This document shows, one piece after another, positions 11,764-24,494 of a stretch of 64,000 bases of DNA; positions within the stretch are counted from its first letter, which is position 1; each line of letters starts with the position of its first letter. Under the pieces are notes generated by a model that was given only the letters and a program-made list of their open reading frames with translations, did not search any database and was not told the origin of the DNA. The position numbers were made by a program, and so were the translations under genes. Source of the DNA: Pachypanchax playfairii (Eukaryota; Chordata; Actinopteri; Cyprinodontiformes; Aplocheilidae); the NCBI GenBank assembly GCA_006937955.1, contig SSNP01000035.1, positions 62,001-126,000 of the forward strand. The letters run 5' to 3'.

Positions 11764-14700
11764 AATCATTAAAACACAGGTATATTTGAAATTTTAGTAA
11801 AATAATTTTTTCCAGGACACAGAAAAAAAATACTATTTAGTTTTTTTAAATTCTAAATAAAATGCTGTAATCCCCTATGATGAATTGGGTGCAGAGATAC
11901 TATGTCAAGGAAAAATAAACGTTAAGGGAAAATGTCAGCAAAAAAATCTTAGCTATACTTCGGTAATCCTAAATGCTTGAATAAAAATCCACTGGACTTC
12001 CTTTCATGGTTTTTGAACCAAGAATGAAAGTCCAGCTGCTTGAAAGAAAGTTCACTTGCTTTCTATTCAATCACTTAAGGCACCAAAGAGCATAAAAGCA
12101 CTGCAGTTGGCTGGATCTTTTGATTTTTCGAGGCTAAAGTTTAAAATGTATCCTTGTTTTTACTCTTTTACTGGTCATGGAGGAACAATAAATATACAGC
12201 AAATCATTCCTTTTATGGCTTGAAGGTTGTCTAATCACTGAAAATCTTTAATTTATTCAATCTTAACATCCATTGAACTCGACTCAAGCACAGCCACATC
12301 TAAAATGTGTTTCTGTATAAAATCAAATAAAATGTCTTCGTTTTTATATTCTGAGAAGCAATCATTACCATTTGTGTGAAGCAAAAAGAAACATACCCAG
12401 AAAGTGAGACAAAAAATGAACACACATTCAAAACATAGGATGCCCTTATGTCATCTTAATAAGAGATGTAATTAATTTTCCCTATATTTTTTTTATCATT
12501 TTGGCAGGAACAGACCACTTTGAGAATTGTTCCTTCTCCACACTGTAGCCATTATTACCCTATTTTATTTTAGTCATTTCATTGTAACCAGATTATTTTA
12601 TGAAAAGGATTAAAAAACATATTACAAGCTACAACCAGCAGCACTGAGTTTTCAATCAATTTCTCTCAACATTAATAGCATCCAAATTTTGAACACGGCT
12701 AATGAAAATTTTTTTTTTTTTAGATTTGATTAAACCTTAAGTCCCAAAACAACAACTAAATAATAACATCTTTTAATTTTATAAAAAAATTAAAGAAGAT
12801 TACTGAACCATTATGATTTTTTGTTTAAACCATCCTGCAAACTGCTTTCACCATATATAAAGTTAATATATGTGCTTTTGTTAAAAGCACAAGCAACTGC
12901 TTGTGTTTGTGCAAATTTGGTTGATCATTCCTGTCATATTCTTGTCCCAAAAGGTTGCTGCATCATTTCAAATCCATGCCTTAGTTCAGCCTGGGCTTTC
13001 TTCCAAAAACCCTGCACAACCTGTCATAGATTCTAGCAGCAGATCATACACAATAACACATAAATCACTAATAGAAAAGTAACACCTGCGAAATAAATAA
13101 ATAACACTGCATACTGAATCCCACACTTGACTTGCTACCATATGGCAATGGCGGGAAATTTATTACAGGATCAAGCAACGGGGGAAGATAGGGCGAGAGA
13201 ATCCTCCCAGTCTGCAGTATTATTCATTACCCAATGGAATAGCCCCTTAGATATCTGAGAAAAGAATGGGACCCATAATTTGAACATCACTGACACAGAA
13301 ACATGTAGTATATCACAAGGTTCTTAGTCTTTCTACTACCTACACAATTCACCACAAATTGCTCATTACAGCAAACAAATGGTAACAGCTGCATTATTGT
13401 ACAAAACCCTCCAAAGAGTTCGATATTCTACCAGGCTTCTTCCAGACAATGAGTGCCTTTCTTTCATCCAGTGATGTTATTGGCAACAATGACAACCACA
13501 ATGCTTGAGAAAAAAGACTTTTAATCTGAAATGGCACCACCAGACACACGGTCATAAAGCAGTGGTGATAAGAGGATCTTTTCTCAGACATTTGCAGATT
13601 GAAATGAGTCCCATGGTGTTTTTGCTTTAAATTCGTTGAACTCCAGAGACTGAAGAGGAGGTGTCATTTAAAGAATCAGATTACAGAGGACAAATATTTC
13701 CTCACCCTTGGAGTCACAGCAGGTTTCTGAGATATATGAGACTGACCCTTTAGAGGAAAATAGAACATCTGAGACCAAAGAAAATGCCACAGAACACGAC
13801 AACCAGCAGACGAGCAACAGCTCAAACAAAGAAGTCAAGACTGTGGCATCCAGACTCTTAAATAAAGCTGTAGCTACAGGGTGGCTTATAAACACCTGAA
13901 AAATATCAGCTGATGCTTTTTCAACCAATGGCTACTGCTAAACAGATGTTTGTTTTAAAGCAAATATTATAGCTTTGCAACTACTTACAATATCAGATTT
14001 ACATGAACCAAAAAAATACATTTGTAGAACTGAGGCAAAGACTTCTGGGGTGTGTATTTCCAAATTACACATTTACAAAAACCTAACAGACTTACTAGAT
14101 CATCAAATCTGTGAGAAGTGCAATGATATTGCTCTTACACCAAATGCTGCATTTGACAAGTAATTTGTGTATTTTATGGAGTTACAGGATTTTTTTAATA
14201 AAAAATAAATAAGCAAACAGTTGAAACAAACAGTAAACTGATGTTTTCAATCTGAATAGTATTCCCCACAGACCCAATTACGCTGGGTAAAAAGACTAAC
14301 ACACTATGCAGGGTCCTGCATATAACAACTTGCACAAAATCAAGTACAGAGAAGGAAAAATGCAAATGGACGAACTCCAGCGAAGTCCACAAGACATAAA
14401 AGAGTCTAACGGCTCGGTTTGTGCATCTTTATGCAACAGCTTGCAACATGCTCTTAGAGTACAGAAAGGTCAAGTTGCAACAATTTCTAACAAGTACATA
14501 GCTTCAGTAGATCAGTAGCTGGATTGTGCACCTATTTGCAGCATGCAAAACATATATCTTTGGTTTGATGAGCAACCATCAAGCTAACGTAGCGTCAAAA
14601 AAAACTTTCCAGAAGATCGGTGACAAACAGATTTGGATTTTCAACAAACTGGTTCTTGCCATCAAACAGACCAGACACATAGTTTCTTTATATTCTCTGT

Positions 14701-16239
14701 TTCAATGCTACTTGTTGGACAGCTCACACTGATAAAAACAAAAGCCTGTAACAAGCTGTCAAACATCACACGTTACATCTCAGTTCTGGCTGAAGGTATG
14801 AAACATCTTGTTCTTTTTTTAAGAATAAAAATGGTCGGAAATATTCTTACAGTCATTCTTTCTTTCTCTACCTGCATGCATGAAGGCAAAGGTGCATATA
14901 CTGTATATGGGCATGAAGGTGAGGAGGAGAATGCAAATATCTGTAAGTACAAATGAGGGAAAAGGGTCGGTAACCACAAGTTGTGCTACATCCAACAAGA
15001 AAGGTGCAGATGTGACATTATAGTCTTAATGCTCAACACAGTGTAGAATCCATGCCTCAGTAAATCTAATCTGTTTTGGTGTCATATGAAGGACCTGTGG
15101 TATATTAGGTAAGGTGGTCATTAGCAATTTGTTCATGTATTACTCTTTTATTACTGAAATAAAAGCACAATTATTGAAAAAATGAAACATTCTAACAAAA
15201 ATATGGTGCACTGCCAGTGTTTAAATATCTGCTCTGATTAAAATTGCTGATAATATCTCTCCACACACATCCATCAGACACTCAAGGGCAGATTATCCGA
15301 AGTGCTCAGCTGTTAGCTGGTTGCAAGTCTTCGGCTACAGTCATGATCACTTTTACTTTCTTTGTCCTTCCTATATGCTTTATTGTTATTAAATGATAGT
15401 GAATGAGATTAGGGAATCATTTACCTGCATGATAAGAAAAATGTTAGTTAATACAACTACATTAAATATATTATCCACCACATTCTGCCATTGCAGTTAG
15501 CTACAGTAAACATATAAATCTCTGTCTGTGTTGGCAGGTTGAGTAACCCAATGTCTCCCCCTCCCCAACATATGTAAGTGCTACTATTTTGGGAAAATTT
15601 GCACAAGACAAACAGCATTTTAGACAAGGACAAATTAAAGGATTCCCCTGGGCTCTTTCCCTTAAGAGGCCTTTCCAGAACTGGAGCTGTTATTTTAATC
15701 ACCACCCACAGCCTCATCTGAGCTCCATCAATCACTTATTCCAGCTGTCATCTCATTCAGTGTCCATATTCAACACATAATACATTATGAACATAATAAA
15801 TCAGATGTTTTCTTGGACACAAAAAATTTACCTTTGTTTCTTAAAAAAACGTCCCTGCCTCATTTTAGACTTGATTGTCAAATATTTAACATTCTACACT
15901 CAAATCCAACATATTTACCTTGTTTAATAATGTGCACATTTTGTAAATGTATTCTGTAAACACCAAGTATTGTAATTCAAAAAGAAAACCATTTAAATGT
16001 CCCTGGTTTAATTTCAAAACATTGAATATCATTCAAAATACATGAAACACAATTTTGATTTGAACATTTAAAAAAAGTCAAGAAAAATCTAGTCCCTATT
16101 TATGTGTAGCCATTTTATATTTATTTATTTTAACTACTTCTAAATACCAGCTATTGCTGGTATTCAAGTATACCATACATTATTTTTGATTGTAGGATCA
16201 AAGTTGAATGTTTTGTTTTGTAGAAGGCAACTAATAAAA

Positions 16240-16600
16240 GGAGCAATGCCAACATTAGGCTGGTAGCATTTTAGGTTGTGCTTCTTATTTCAGGTTGGAT
16301 TAATTATGCCATTAGAAGGGAGCAAATAAATAATTTTAATAAGGAGAGCTGCCCAAGGCCTGTCAGCAAATTAATACATTACTCTAGCAGAGCATGACCA
16401 GCATTGGGGCATCTGAAACAAAAGTCAGTCATGTTTACCAACTGTTGTATAAACAAGTAAGGCAGCAGGGAATATTAATTGCATGCATGTCAGGGGATGT
16501 CTGACACTAAATCTTCCTTAATTGTTTAGTAAGGGGATATGATGAGACAGTTGGTAACAGAGGAAGCCAATTTTTCTTTGTTAATACACGTCATTACAAT
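16240..16600. other. Candidate conserved noncoding (enhancer-like) block
   Basis: This block has no coding frame and no repeat signature, and it is dense in homeodomain-type cores: TAATTA at 16301-16306, TTAATAAGG, TTAATTGCATGCATG around 16475-16489, and a FOX-like TAAACA at 16450. Such mixed, low-CpG, motif-dense sequence is typical of deeply conserved regulatory DNA in large introns of neural genes. Conservation cannot be seen from one sequence, so this is inference only. Confidence 0.3.
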
Positions 16601-18902
16601 ATAGAGACCTTGAATACATTGTCAACAGTCCAAAAGCTTTATATGTACACTTGAAACTTTGTAAAAGCTACTGCAGGGTATCTAAAAAACCTTTTAGTAT
16701 TTTTAACTAAAACATCTTTATTGAATTATTGACCGTTTCTGTTTTCAGATGTGTACAACAACATGGCAGAAAAAAACAATTCCTTTATCCGGTGTTTTAA
16801 ACTTCTAGGAAAGGCAGACTTTGCAAATCAATGTTTCTTATTCGTTGAGGAGTATAAACAGTACGTTATCAAAAATGATCAAAACATGTAGCCCACTCCT
16901 GCACCATTGGTTAAAAAATAACTTTTTTAGACAAACATATCAGCAAGCACAGCGTTTCTCTGGATCAGCAAACAATTTTAATGACACTGGACATCTTATA
17001 AAGGCCAACTCCTATACAGTATTTTGACCTGGAGATGAATAAATTGGCCACTTAGTTTGATTATAGGAAAGAAGTCATGCAAAAAGGCCTGTTGAAAGAC
17101 TGAAAATCCTTACCATACCAATCATAAGGCTAGAAAAAGGGAATTCAAAGAATTTAAACAGCGAAGTCCGAATTCTAAATCTTCAAAAGGAATAATAATA
17201 AATAATAATGCAAAATAACACAAAATATTCAAACAGTTCTCTCGCTGAGAAGCACGAAATACAAATAGACATGTCAAGCATGTATTGACAGTTTCTAATA
17301 TACATTGAAATCAATAAACAAAGTGTTAATTGCATGTAATGTTGCATAATATTGCACATTTATGAAGTTGGGGTCAAAGGAACATCAAAAAACAGACACA
17401 GCCCTTACTGATCAGTTTATCAAGCTTCTTCTTCTCAGTTGATGATATGTTGCAGGTTATTTCATAGAAAATGGCTGATGTCACAACAGAGGAGCGGTGA
17501 CAGTCCCCTCCAGGGAGCTCCCCCTTTCCTCTTTGTAACACTGGCTACATGGCCCTAAATACACTGGAGAAATCAAAGAAAATGATTTTCACAGTGCTTC
17601 CAGGCTTTTCTAGGTTGTTTAACTCAAAGTTAGAACATTAGATCATTGACCATCATCAGTAACATAATCAAACACATCTAGATGTAACGCTGAACCCCCA
17701 AAAGACATGTCAATTCAAAATAGGTATTAACATGAGGAGGTGAGCGTGTTATTAAATGATAAATCCAATAGGGTTTACTTCATGACAGTAAAACATCTAA
17801 GTTGCTCCTTTTGTGAGAAGGATAAACTTTCCCATTCCCAATATGTCTGAAAGAGGGAGGAGATGATTCATTTCAAGAAAGACATGCTGCCACTGGATAA
17901 TTCATCTTTTTGTATCTCATAGAACTCATAGATTTCAGTGCTTTTGCTTTCAACACCCAGAATTTTCCACAGAGACAAATAAGTTAAAGTACTGATTTTG
18001 TTTGACATATGACACCAATAATTAGCATCTCCTTTCTTTCATGAGAATGTTTCTAAGTATGGCACTGATGAGTGGACGTTTCGTATACAACCAAAATAAT
18101 ATTCGTCCTTTTCAACATTTGTCAATACACTTTGAGTTACTGGTTTTGAAGGAGCAGCTAAATATAAATGTATTAATCTCCCAGTTTTTGACCACACTTA
18201 TACATTATAAAAGGTTTTGGTTTGAACTACCAAGTTGAAAGAATATGCCACTGATCAGTTACTAATTATTTGAGTATTTTGAAATCTGTGGTTGTGATTG
18301 ATCACATAAAGCACAGAAGATAAAACCTTCTTTTGATGTTGGTTGTGTTCTCATACTTCTTGTCTCAGTCTTGTATAAGATGTAATGAATTTAATCACCA
18401 CCAGGTGGGTGGGAAAGGCGTTGGCTTTTATATGGTGTTTAAACCCATTATTGTTTGATAATTTTGGCAGAGGCTTTGTTGGCCAAACTATTGATGTAAT
18501 TAAGTTCTTTTTAACATACCTAGCAAAAGTGCGCTGCAGTTTTTCCAAGTTGCATTTGTTCTTTTTTAATGATCAGCACCTCAAAAGAACCTATTTATTA
18601 CTTTGTCAAAACAATCTCAGGGTCTCATTTGAACATAGATTAGTAGATTAGTTTCCGACACCTGTGTTTGTACTTTTTGATATGTCCTTATAGCAAAACT
18701 AAAATGTAATAGAGTTTTGATTTGTAAAATTACCATAAATGTTGTGATTAATATTATTATACCTTGAGTTATAACCTTAAATTTGTATGGTAATATTGAA
18801 AAGACTTAAAAATGACTGCATTCTCTGTCAAACCTGGTTTTGCTTCATCTGCTCTTACTAAGAGAAATTTTTGGTCTCCACAGATACATAAAGTAAGGTC
18901 CA

Positions 18903-18934
18903 ATATATATATATATATGTGTGTGTGTATATAT
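18903..18934. repeat. (AT)n(GT)n(AT)n microsatellite
   Basis: Eight AT units, five GT units and a short AT run form a compound dinucleotide repeat with no associated gene or transposon boundary. Confidence 0.93.
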
Positions 18935-21600
18935 TCAAAGCATGCTTTGTCCCTGTTTAGTCATTGCTTATAATTTATAAAAAGTTGTCATTTTAATGTG
19001 AGTTTTAAAGGCAACAAAAGACAGAAAACCTGAATTCTAAATCTTCTCCAAATCGTTTTGCAACAGAAAGATTAAAAAATGTATCTAGTGAAAATAATTA
19101 CTTTGAAATAACTTCTACCCAGTAATAAAGCCTGGATTCACTCATTATACTATAATTAAGTAATGGAAATCTTGCATTTGATAGCTTAGACCAATGAAAT
19201 TTAAGTGGTTTAAACCAATTTCACACATGAGTAATAAATATTAATGTCCATGAATCTTACCTTTTTTAAAATAATCTGTTTCAGATTGAGAGCATTACAA
19301 AAAAGAAGCACATTTATCAGATATGTCTTTGAGAATGTGGAACCCAGTAATATCTTATTTATGGGAACTTCCTACATTCATATTTTTTGAGAAATATGAT
19401 CAACTATGATACTTAACTGGTGCAAAACAGTGATATAAGTCATATGATTTAAAGTATTTCTGTTTTATTTCATCCTTAAAGGTAAGTTACTCATTTTCTA
19501 ATCAAGTAATTTTCCACCATGGGAGACTTAAGGCATTAAAATAGAAATACTTAGCATATTAGATGAATTATTCAATGATTACTTGCAGGCACGAGTAGAT
19601 GCCACTTTCCCTTGCTTCAGTGTTTAAGCCACTATCTCTGCATGCAATCAGAAATAATACTTCTTCAAGATAAGTAGATAAGGACGAGTATGGTTCCAAC
19701 AAGCATTCTCATTTGATTTTAAATCAAACCACCCCTAAGCTCTCTTTCAGATGACTTTTAATGTAAATACTTGAATTCCATATGTTTGTATCTGAGTTAT
19801 ATTAAACCAGGGAAGATTTCCATTTCATGACACTAGAGAGATACAGTCATCCTGTATGTTTCAGTTGTGTTCAGCTTGATGTATGATGTTAACTATGGTA
19901 GAATCTCCCATCTAGACATCAGTACCCCACAAATAACAGCTTTAATAAAAGCATCCAAGAAACCCCTGATAACAGTCAGCATCAATTAAATGAAGAATTT
20001 GTGTAGGTCTAATGCAACTCTATCCATCGTTATTTATCAAAGCTGTGCAAAAACAGAGACTCCAGTTTCAGTAATTGTTGTGCTTTTATACAACTGGACA
20101 AAGCTTGGATTGTATTTATTTATTTATTTTGTTTTGAAATCGTACATACTCATAGACATCAATAGTTACTGCTGCTGTTAGTGATAAAGTGTGTGTGTGT
20201 GTGGGAGAGCTTCACCATTTTCCTCAGAGAATTTTTGATAACAAATAATCACACTTTCCTTCCAACGTTGCTGACAAATGCTATAGAAAACTACGCAGCT
20301 ACCAAGAACCGTACAGCTACATTTGGGAATGCTTGTCTTTTTTATGTACTAATGAATGATGACTGACTGTAAAAAAGAACATGAAAATTGAACAAATCCT
20401 CCGCTAACACAAAAAAGAACAGTGTATAAAACGATGTACTGCAATGGTAAAATATTGCATGGATGTTATTTATTTATTTAATTTTCTCTACAACAAATTA
20501 TTATTTAGGTGCATAAATAAAACAGGTCCAAAAGACAGAGTAGATTAGTCTTAAACAAATTTAAATTTAAATTAGCTAAAATTACAAGAGATTCTTCTGT
20601 TTCACCACCCATCCTAGTTCATGGTGTATTTTTAAACAGTTATATCACAAATGTTCTGGACAATATTACATACATTTATCAGCAATATTGATGACAAAAA
20701 AAAAAGATGTTAGATGTGTCATCAGAATGGAGGAAGCAGTATCTCTTGTCAGCTGACTCATATTCACACATCCAGCACTGTAAATGTTCTGCAAGATTAG
20801 CTTCTACATTTATATCACCAGATAATATTTTAAAACTTTGATGAAAAAATTTTTTCTTTAGGTTCAGAACAAATATGTAAATCTGTGTTCACATCTCACT
20901 CTAACACTCTCAATAAAGCATTTTAGTCCTGAAGCGCAAGTGTGAAAATGTCAAACACTAAACATGCATGTGCCACAGTGGTGGGGCATGTGTTACAATA
21001 CATGTCAACTGCCAAGAAACAGTGTTGAGCTAACAAGCTTGTATATAATAAAACAAACATACAACAACAAAAAAACACATACTGGCAGGTTTTGGGGGAC
21101 TTTGCAGTGTTTGACAAAAGGAATAGAGGATTATGACTGTCTTAACCTTTAATCTATGAAAATAAAGTTTCCGTTAAATGTTTAGCAAGGACTTCCTGCA
21201 AGAAATTGTTTAACTTAAACTTGATGTAATAACCATTGAGCTATAATTTAATATCTAGCAGTGGCCAATATTTTAGAGCTTCTGGTTTATCCAGAGGATA
21301 TTAAAAGGTGGTACCTAATGTTTTGGCCAGGGTTACTTTGTTCGAATGGAACAGCCTGCTTCAGAAAGAACAGTCTGTTAAAACTCCATGTTCCAAATGG
21401 TGCATGGCTGCTGTAAAAGTACAAATTTGTTAAAAAGACAAGAAGAGCAAATTTTAAGCTGAGTCATCATCAGGTAATGGTTTTGATCTTTCTCCCATAT
21501 TTTCACTCAGCAGTTCACACACATGCAGCCAAAGCTTCCTGAGATTTAGCTGCTGATATCTATACTGGCTGCAGACATTAACTAGAGCTTTCCAACAGGA

Positions 21601-21925
21601 CTGCAGGGTGGCACAGTTGGTAGCCCTATTGCATCGCAACAAGAAAGTCCCATGTTTGAAATCCGGTCTATTTGTATGTTTGTGTGTTCTATCCCTGTAT
21701 GTGTGGGTTTTTTTCAGAGATTCTGATTTTCACCCAAAAACTAAAAACATGTATGCAAGGTTAAACAGCAACTCTTTATTTCCAAACCGGAGCGGTTTGT
21801 TTGTATCCATGTGTCTCTGTTATGGACTGGTAACCTGTCCACCATATACGGTGTCTTTTACCCAATGAGACAAGCATCACTGCCCTGTGACCCTGCAGAG
21901 GAACAAGCAGGTATAGAAAAAGGAA
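21601..21925 (+). repeat. tRNA-headed short interspersed repeat, copy 2 (near full length)
   Basis: This is the best tRNA-like head in the window: a box-A-like TGGCACAGTTGG at 21609-21620 and a box-B-like GTTTGAAATCCGG starting at 21654, about 34 bases apart, as in an RNA polymerase III internal promoter. The body continues with a GTATGTGTGGGTTTTTTTCAG part and an AAAACATGTATGCAAGGTTAA part. The right half carries GGACTGGTAACCTGTCCACC, a CCCTGTGACCCTGCAGAGG segment and an A-rich end. These landmarks recur in the copies at 32.3, 35.3, 47.6, 53.4 and 62.5 kb. Confidence 0.8.
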
Positions 21926-22156
21926 TATGTAGCTACCCAAACTCAAACTCAGGTAAAAAACTAACTGAGTCATTTGTTCCAATTTTCTTGTAACGTTTTT
22001 ATAATAGTTGCTTTGTGTAGAATACTAGGAATTCTCTGGAAAGTGGATTTGAATAGTTTCTTTTAATTTGAACTCCTCATTTAATCTGGATTATAGTAAT
22101 AAATCTAATTTTTATATTTCACTTTAAGAAATACTCTCAGTAAACTCAAACCTTAA

Positions 22157-22927
22157 AGGAACTTAAGGCAGCTTTACAAAATCTGACTCAGTGCTGCCGT
22201 GACAGGCGCTGTGGCTAACTGCAGCCACCAGCCAAGCCGGCACGGGAGCGCGCACAGACACTTTACAGACTGTTTGTCTTCACAGCACTGCACCGGGGAA
22301 GCTAACATACTTCACGTCAGGTCTCTCCACTCTGTTATTTGATTTGATCTCATCATTTTCATACTGTATCAGGCTCTAAACACGACCTATAATGTTTTCT
22401 CACCTGGTCACAAGGAAATGAGCCATGTCAGCATCCGTTTTCACTCCCAAATGCAGCTGAAGTTCCCTCCATGAACCGAACGCATATCCAATATTTATGC
22501 GGGTGCCTGCCCGGCTTCGGTCATGGTTTTTTTAGACTCACGAGATGCCGCTGATAAAGTCTTTTTTTTTTCTTCGTGGTGCCACTTTTTTGGGGGGTGA
22601 GAGTGGATGCAGGTCGTTTGCTGGCTGCAGAAACATCCATAAGTATACCTTCAGTGTTTGAATCCAAGTCCACGGCGGCCATGTACTTCCTGTTCAAGAG
22701 CTGTCGGCCACGCGCATGCAGCGTCAATTTACGTCACATCCCTACAACTGCGCGGGAAATTCGGACGTCGAACTGCAGTGCATTATGTGGCACACAGCGT
22801 TTCCAAGGCAACAGACATATATGCGGATGGCCTCGTTATTTTGGGTTTTTAATGCTTCATGACCCATTAGCATTGAATAAACTGGAAATGCATGTGTAGT
22901 TTTTCACAAATCTTGCCTTAAGTCCCT
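22157..22927 (-). mobile_element. TTAA-flanked DNA transposon copy (Kolobok/piggyBac-like target) with decayed coding region
   Basis: The ends are AGGAACTTAAGGCAG and TTGCCTTAAGTCCCT, a 15-bp inverted repeat with two mismatches. TTAA lies immediately outside both ends (22153-22156 and 22928-22931), consistent with a TTAA target duplication. TTAA targets are typical of the Kolobok and piggyBac superfamilies; the AGG start argues against piggyBac, whose ends usually begin CCC. The 771-bp element is much richer in G, C and CpG than its surroundings. It holds a minus-strand coding remnant at 22404-22682. It is too short to be autonomous. Superfamily is inferred from the target and ends only. Confidence 0.82.
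22404..22682 (-). pseudogene. Transposon-encoded protein fragment (frameshifted)
   Basis: Inside the TTAA element, a minus-strand ATG in good start context (plus 22680-22682, followed by GCC) opens MAAVDLDSNTEGILMDVSAA and a Lys-rich stretch ending near RLYQRHLVSLKK. The reading then has to change frame to continue as RAGTRINIGYAFGSWRELQL followed by HLGVKTDADMAHFLVTR, which ends at a good donor (CCAG/GTGAG). The pattern R-x-N-x-G-x-A-F-x-x-W-x-E-L with a following KTDAE/D-A-x-F-L is one I recall from many transposon-derived teleost proteins. The frame break and missing downstream exons make this a remnant. The family name is not certain. Confidence 0.6.
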
Positions 22928-24120
22928 TTAATATAGTTTATTACTTTTATACATTTTTGTCACAACAGAAAACTTCTTAAGTTCATTGTCATAATGACTT
23001 CATTTAATATCACATACCTTCACTGACTAAAATCTGGGTCAAAAAGATTGTAGAACTGAGAGTTTAACAGAATTTCTTTTCACATGCAAGAAAAAGCAGC
23101 TAATAATCTTTACATAACAGTAAACAGCCTGTCGTGATATAGATCAGTTTTACCCTACTGACGATGTGTTGTTGCAACAATAATTCTGCAAAAATAGTTG
23201 TGTACAGACAGCAAAGTGATTTATTGGTCTCTTTGTTTACTAAATAAGTTTTATCTGTTGAGTAATGTGGCACTTCTACATGAAGTACCATAAAATTGAT
23301 ATTATGGATCATTTTGTTTGACAAAAAAATGTATTCTTGAACCTTAATCTTAATTCTGTATTAAGAACATGAAGGTATCTATTGTATCATACTGAAATCC
23401 AGCTCCTAATGAAAAAGAAACACTCTTTCTAAACTGCTGTTTTACTGTTTCTTGTTTTTTTTTCCGTTATACCAATAGCTAATAAGTTGGAAATTGCAAC
23501 AAACAGGCAGATGAAACTGATTCACATCAAGGGCAATCAGTGAAGCCTCTTCTCAACTTCCAAGTGTCACTCAGAGAAAACACAAGAGAATGAGTTAAGC
23601 CAGGAAAAGGGGAGGGGAGGATGGTGAGTGAGGTGGAGAATTTGAAATTGGATGACGGATGTGACTTGATTACTGGTTAACTATCCTGCTGGTGCACCAC
23701 TCTGTGCTGAGTGAGAAACCTGCTGGAGGCTGGATTATCAATTTGGAGAAGGCAAGGCTCTATTTGAATCCATTGTTTTACTCCAAGCAGAATGACAATA
23801 GGGCTTCTGCTTTTATCTGCACCCAAAGTTCTCGGCATGTCTCAAACATTACACCTTATGAACAACGATAACTGTCTGATTTTTGTAATACATTTTGCAG
23901 AATTACTGGAGCATGGGATGTTTAAATATTGAAATTTAACCATTTATCAACAAAGGAGTGTAAAAAATCCTTCTACATAAATAAATAACTTTCAGTCAGT
24001 ATTTGTATTTGCCTTTGTTGGAAATGAGACTTGACCTTCCTCATCCACACTAAAACTTTATCTTAATTCATTAAATCATTGAAGATTCTGTGGTTGCATA
24101 GTTTATGTTTCAATAGTTCT

Positions 24121-24494
24121 GAGCAGCAGCTTGTTCATATTCATTATTCAAATTTGCTGGACTCAGATTGGCTAACAAACTAGCCTATGAGAACAAGGTA
24201 TACAGACGTTGCCTCTTCCTGTTTGCTACATCTTATGCTACAGCTTTTAGCCAGCAGCATGCTAGGCGTGGTTTCAACTGCGGGAGCTGATGAATACTAA
24301 CAGACAAAGGAGTTGTGATGAAACAGATACAGGCCGTTCGAACTCGGGTGTAACTACTAGTTACTAGGGTAGTTTGAGAGATTAAAACTGAAAGAGAAGT
24401 TGTTGACCTGTTTTCACACCCACTATGAAGGTAAGAACACCTGTGGAGCGAAAATATTCGACAGAAACCTCAGAAAAAACGTTTTTAATGGAAG
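24121..24494 (+). repeat. Unclassified interspersed repeat, copy A
   Basis: About 375 bases match the copy at 48623-49015 closely across their whole length, with a few small indels. Shared landmarks are TTCATATTCATTATTC, AACAAACTAGCCTATGAGA, ACAGCTTTTAGCCAGCAGCA, GGAGTTGTGA, TTTTCACACCCACTATGAAG and AACGTTTTTAATGGAAG. The left part seen in copies B and C is missing, so this copy is truncated. I see no coding frame, tRNA-like head or poly(A) tail. It may be a non-autonomous DNA element. Confidence 0.88.

Larger units (their letters stand above)
11432..21600 (-). other. luzp2: Presumed luzp2 intron 1 (or 5' flank), proximal part
   Basis: Sequence upstream of exon 2 in the direction of transcription. 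No coding exon was recognised. It holds a CA/TA microsatellite at 11700-11763, a TA/GT tract at 18903-18934 and a regulatory-looking block at 16240-16600. A small ATG-started frame (14306-14518, plus, 70 codons) is unrecognised. If the signal-peptide exon of luzp2 lies beyond the window, everything from here to 64000 is one intron; if it was missed, part of the tract is 5' flank. Confidence 0.6.

Noticed and set aside
13668..13928. 86-codon minus-strand frame with a hydrophobic stretch followed by a GTGAGG donor-like site, considered as a luzp2 signal-peptide exon
   Set aside because: The hydrophobic stretch is about 25 residues into the frame, with more than 20 residues between it and the donor-like site, and the end does not match the expected residues before exon 2.
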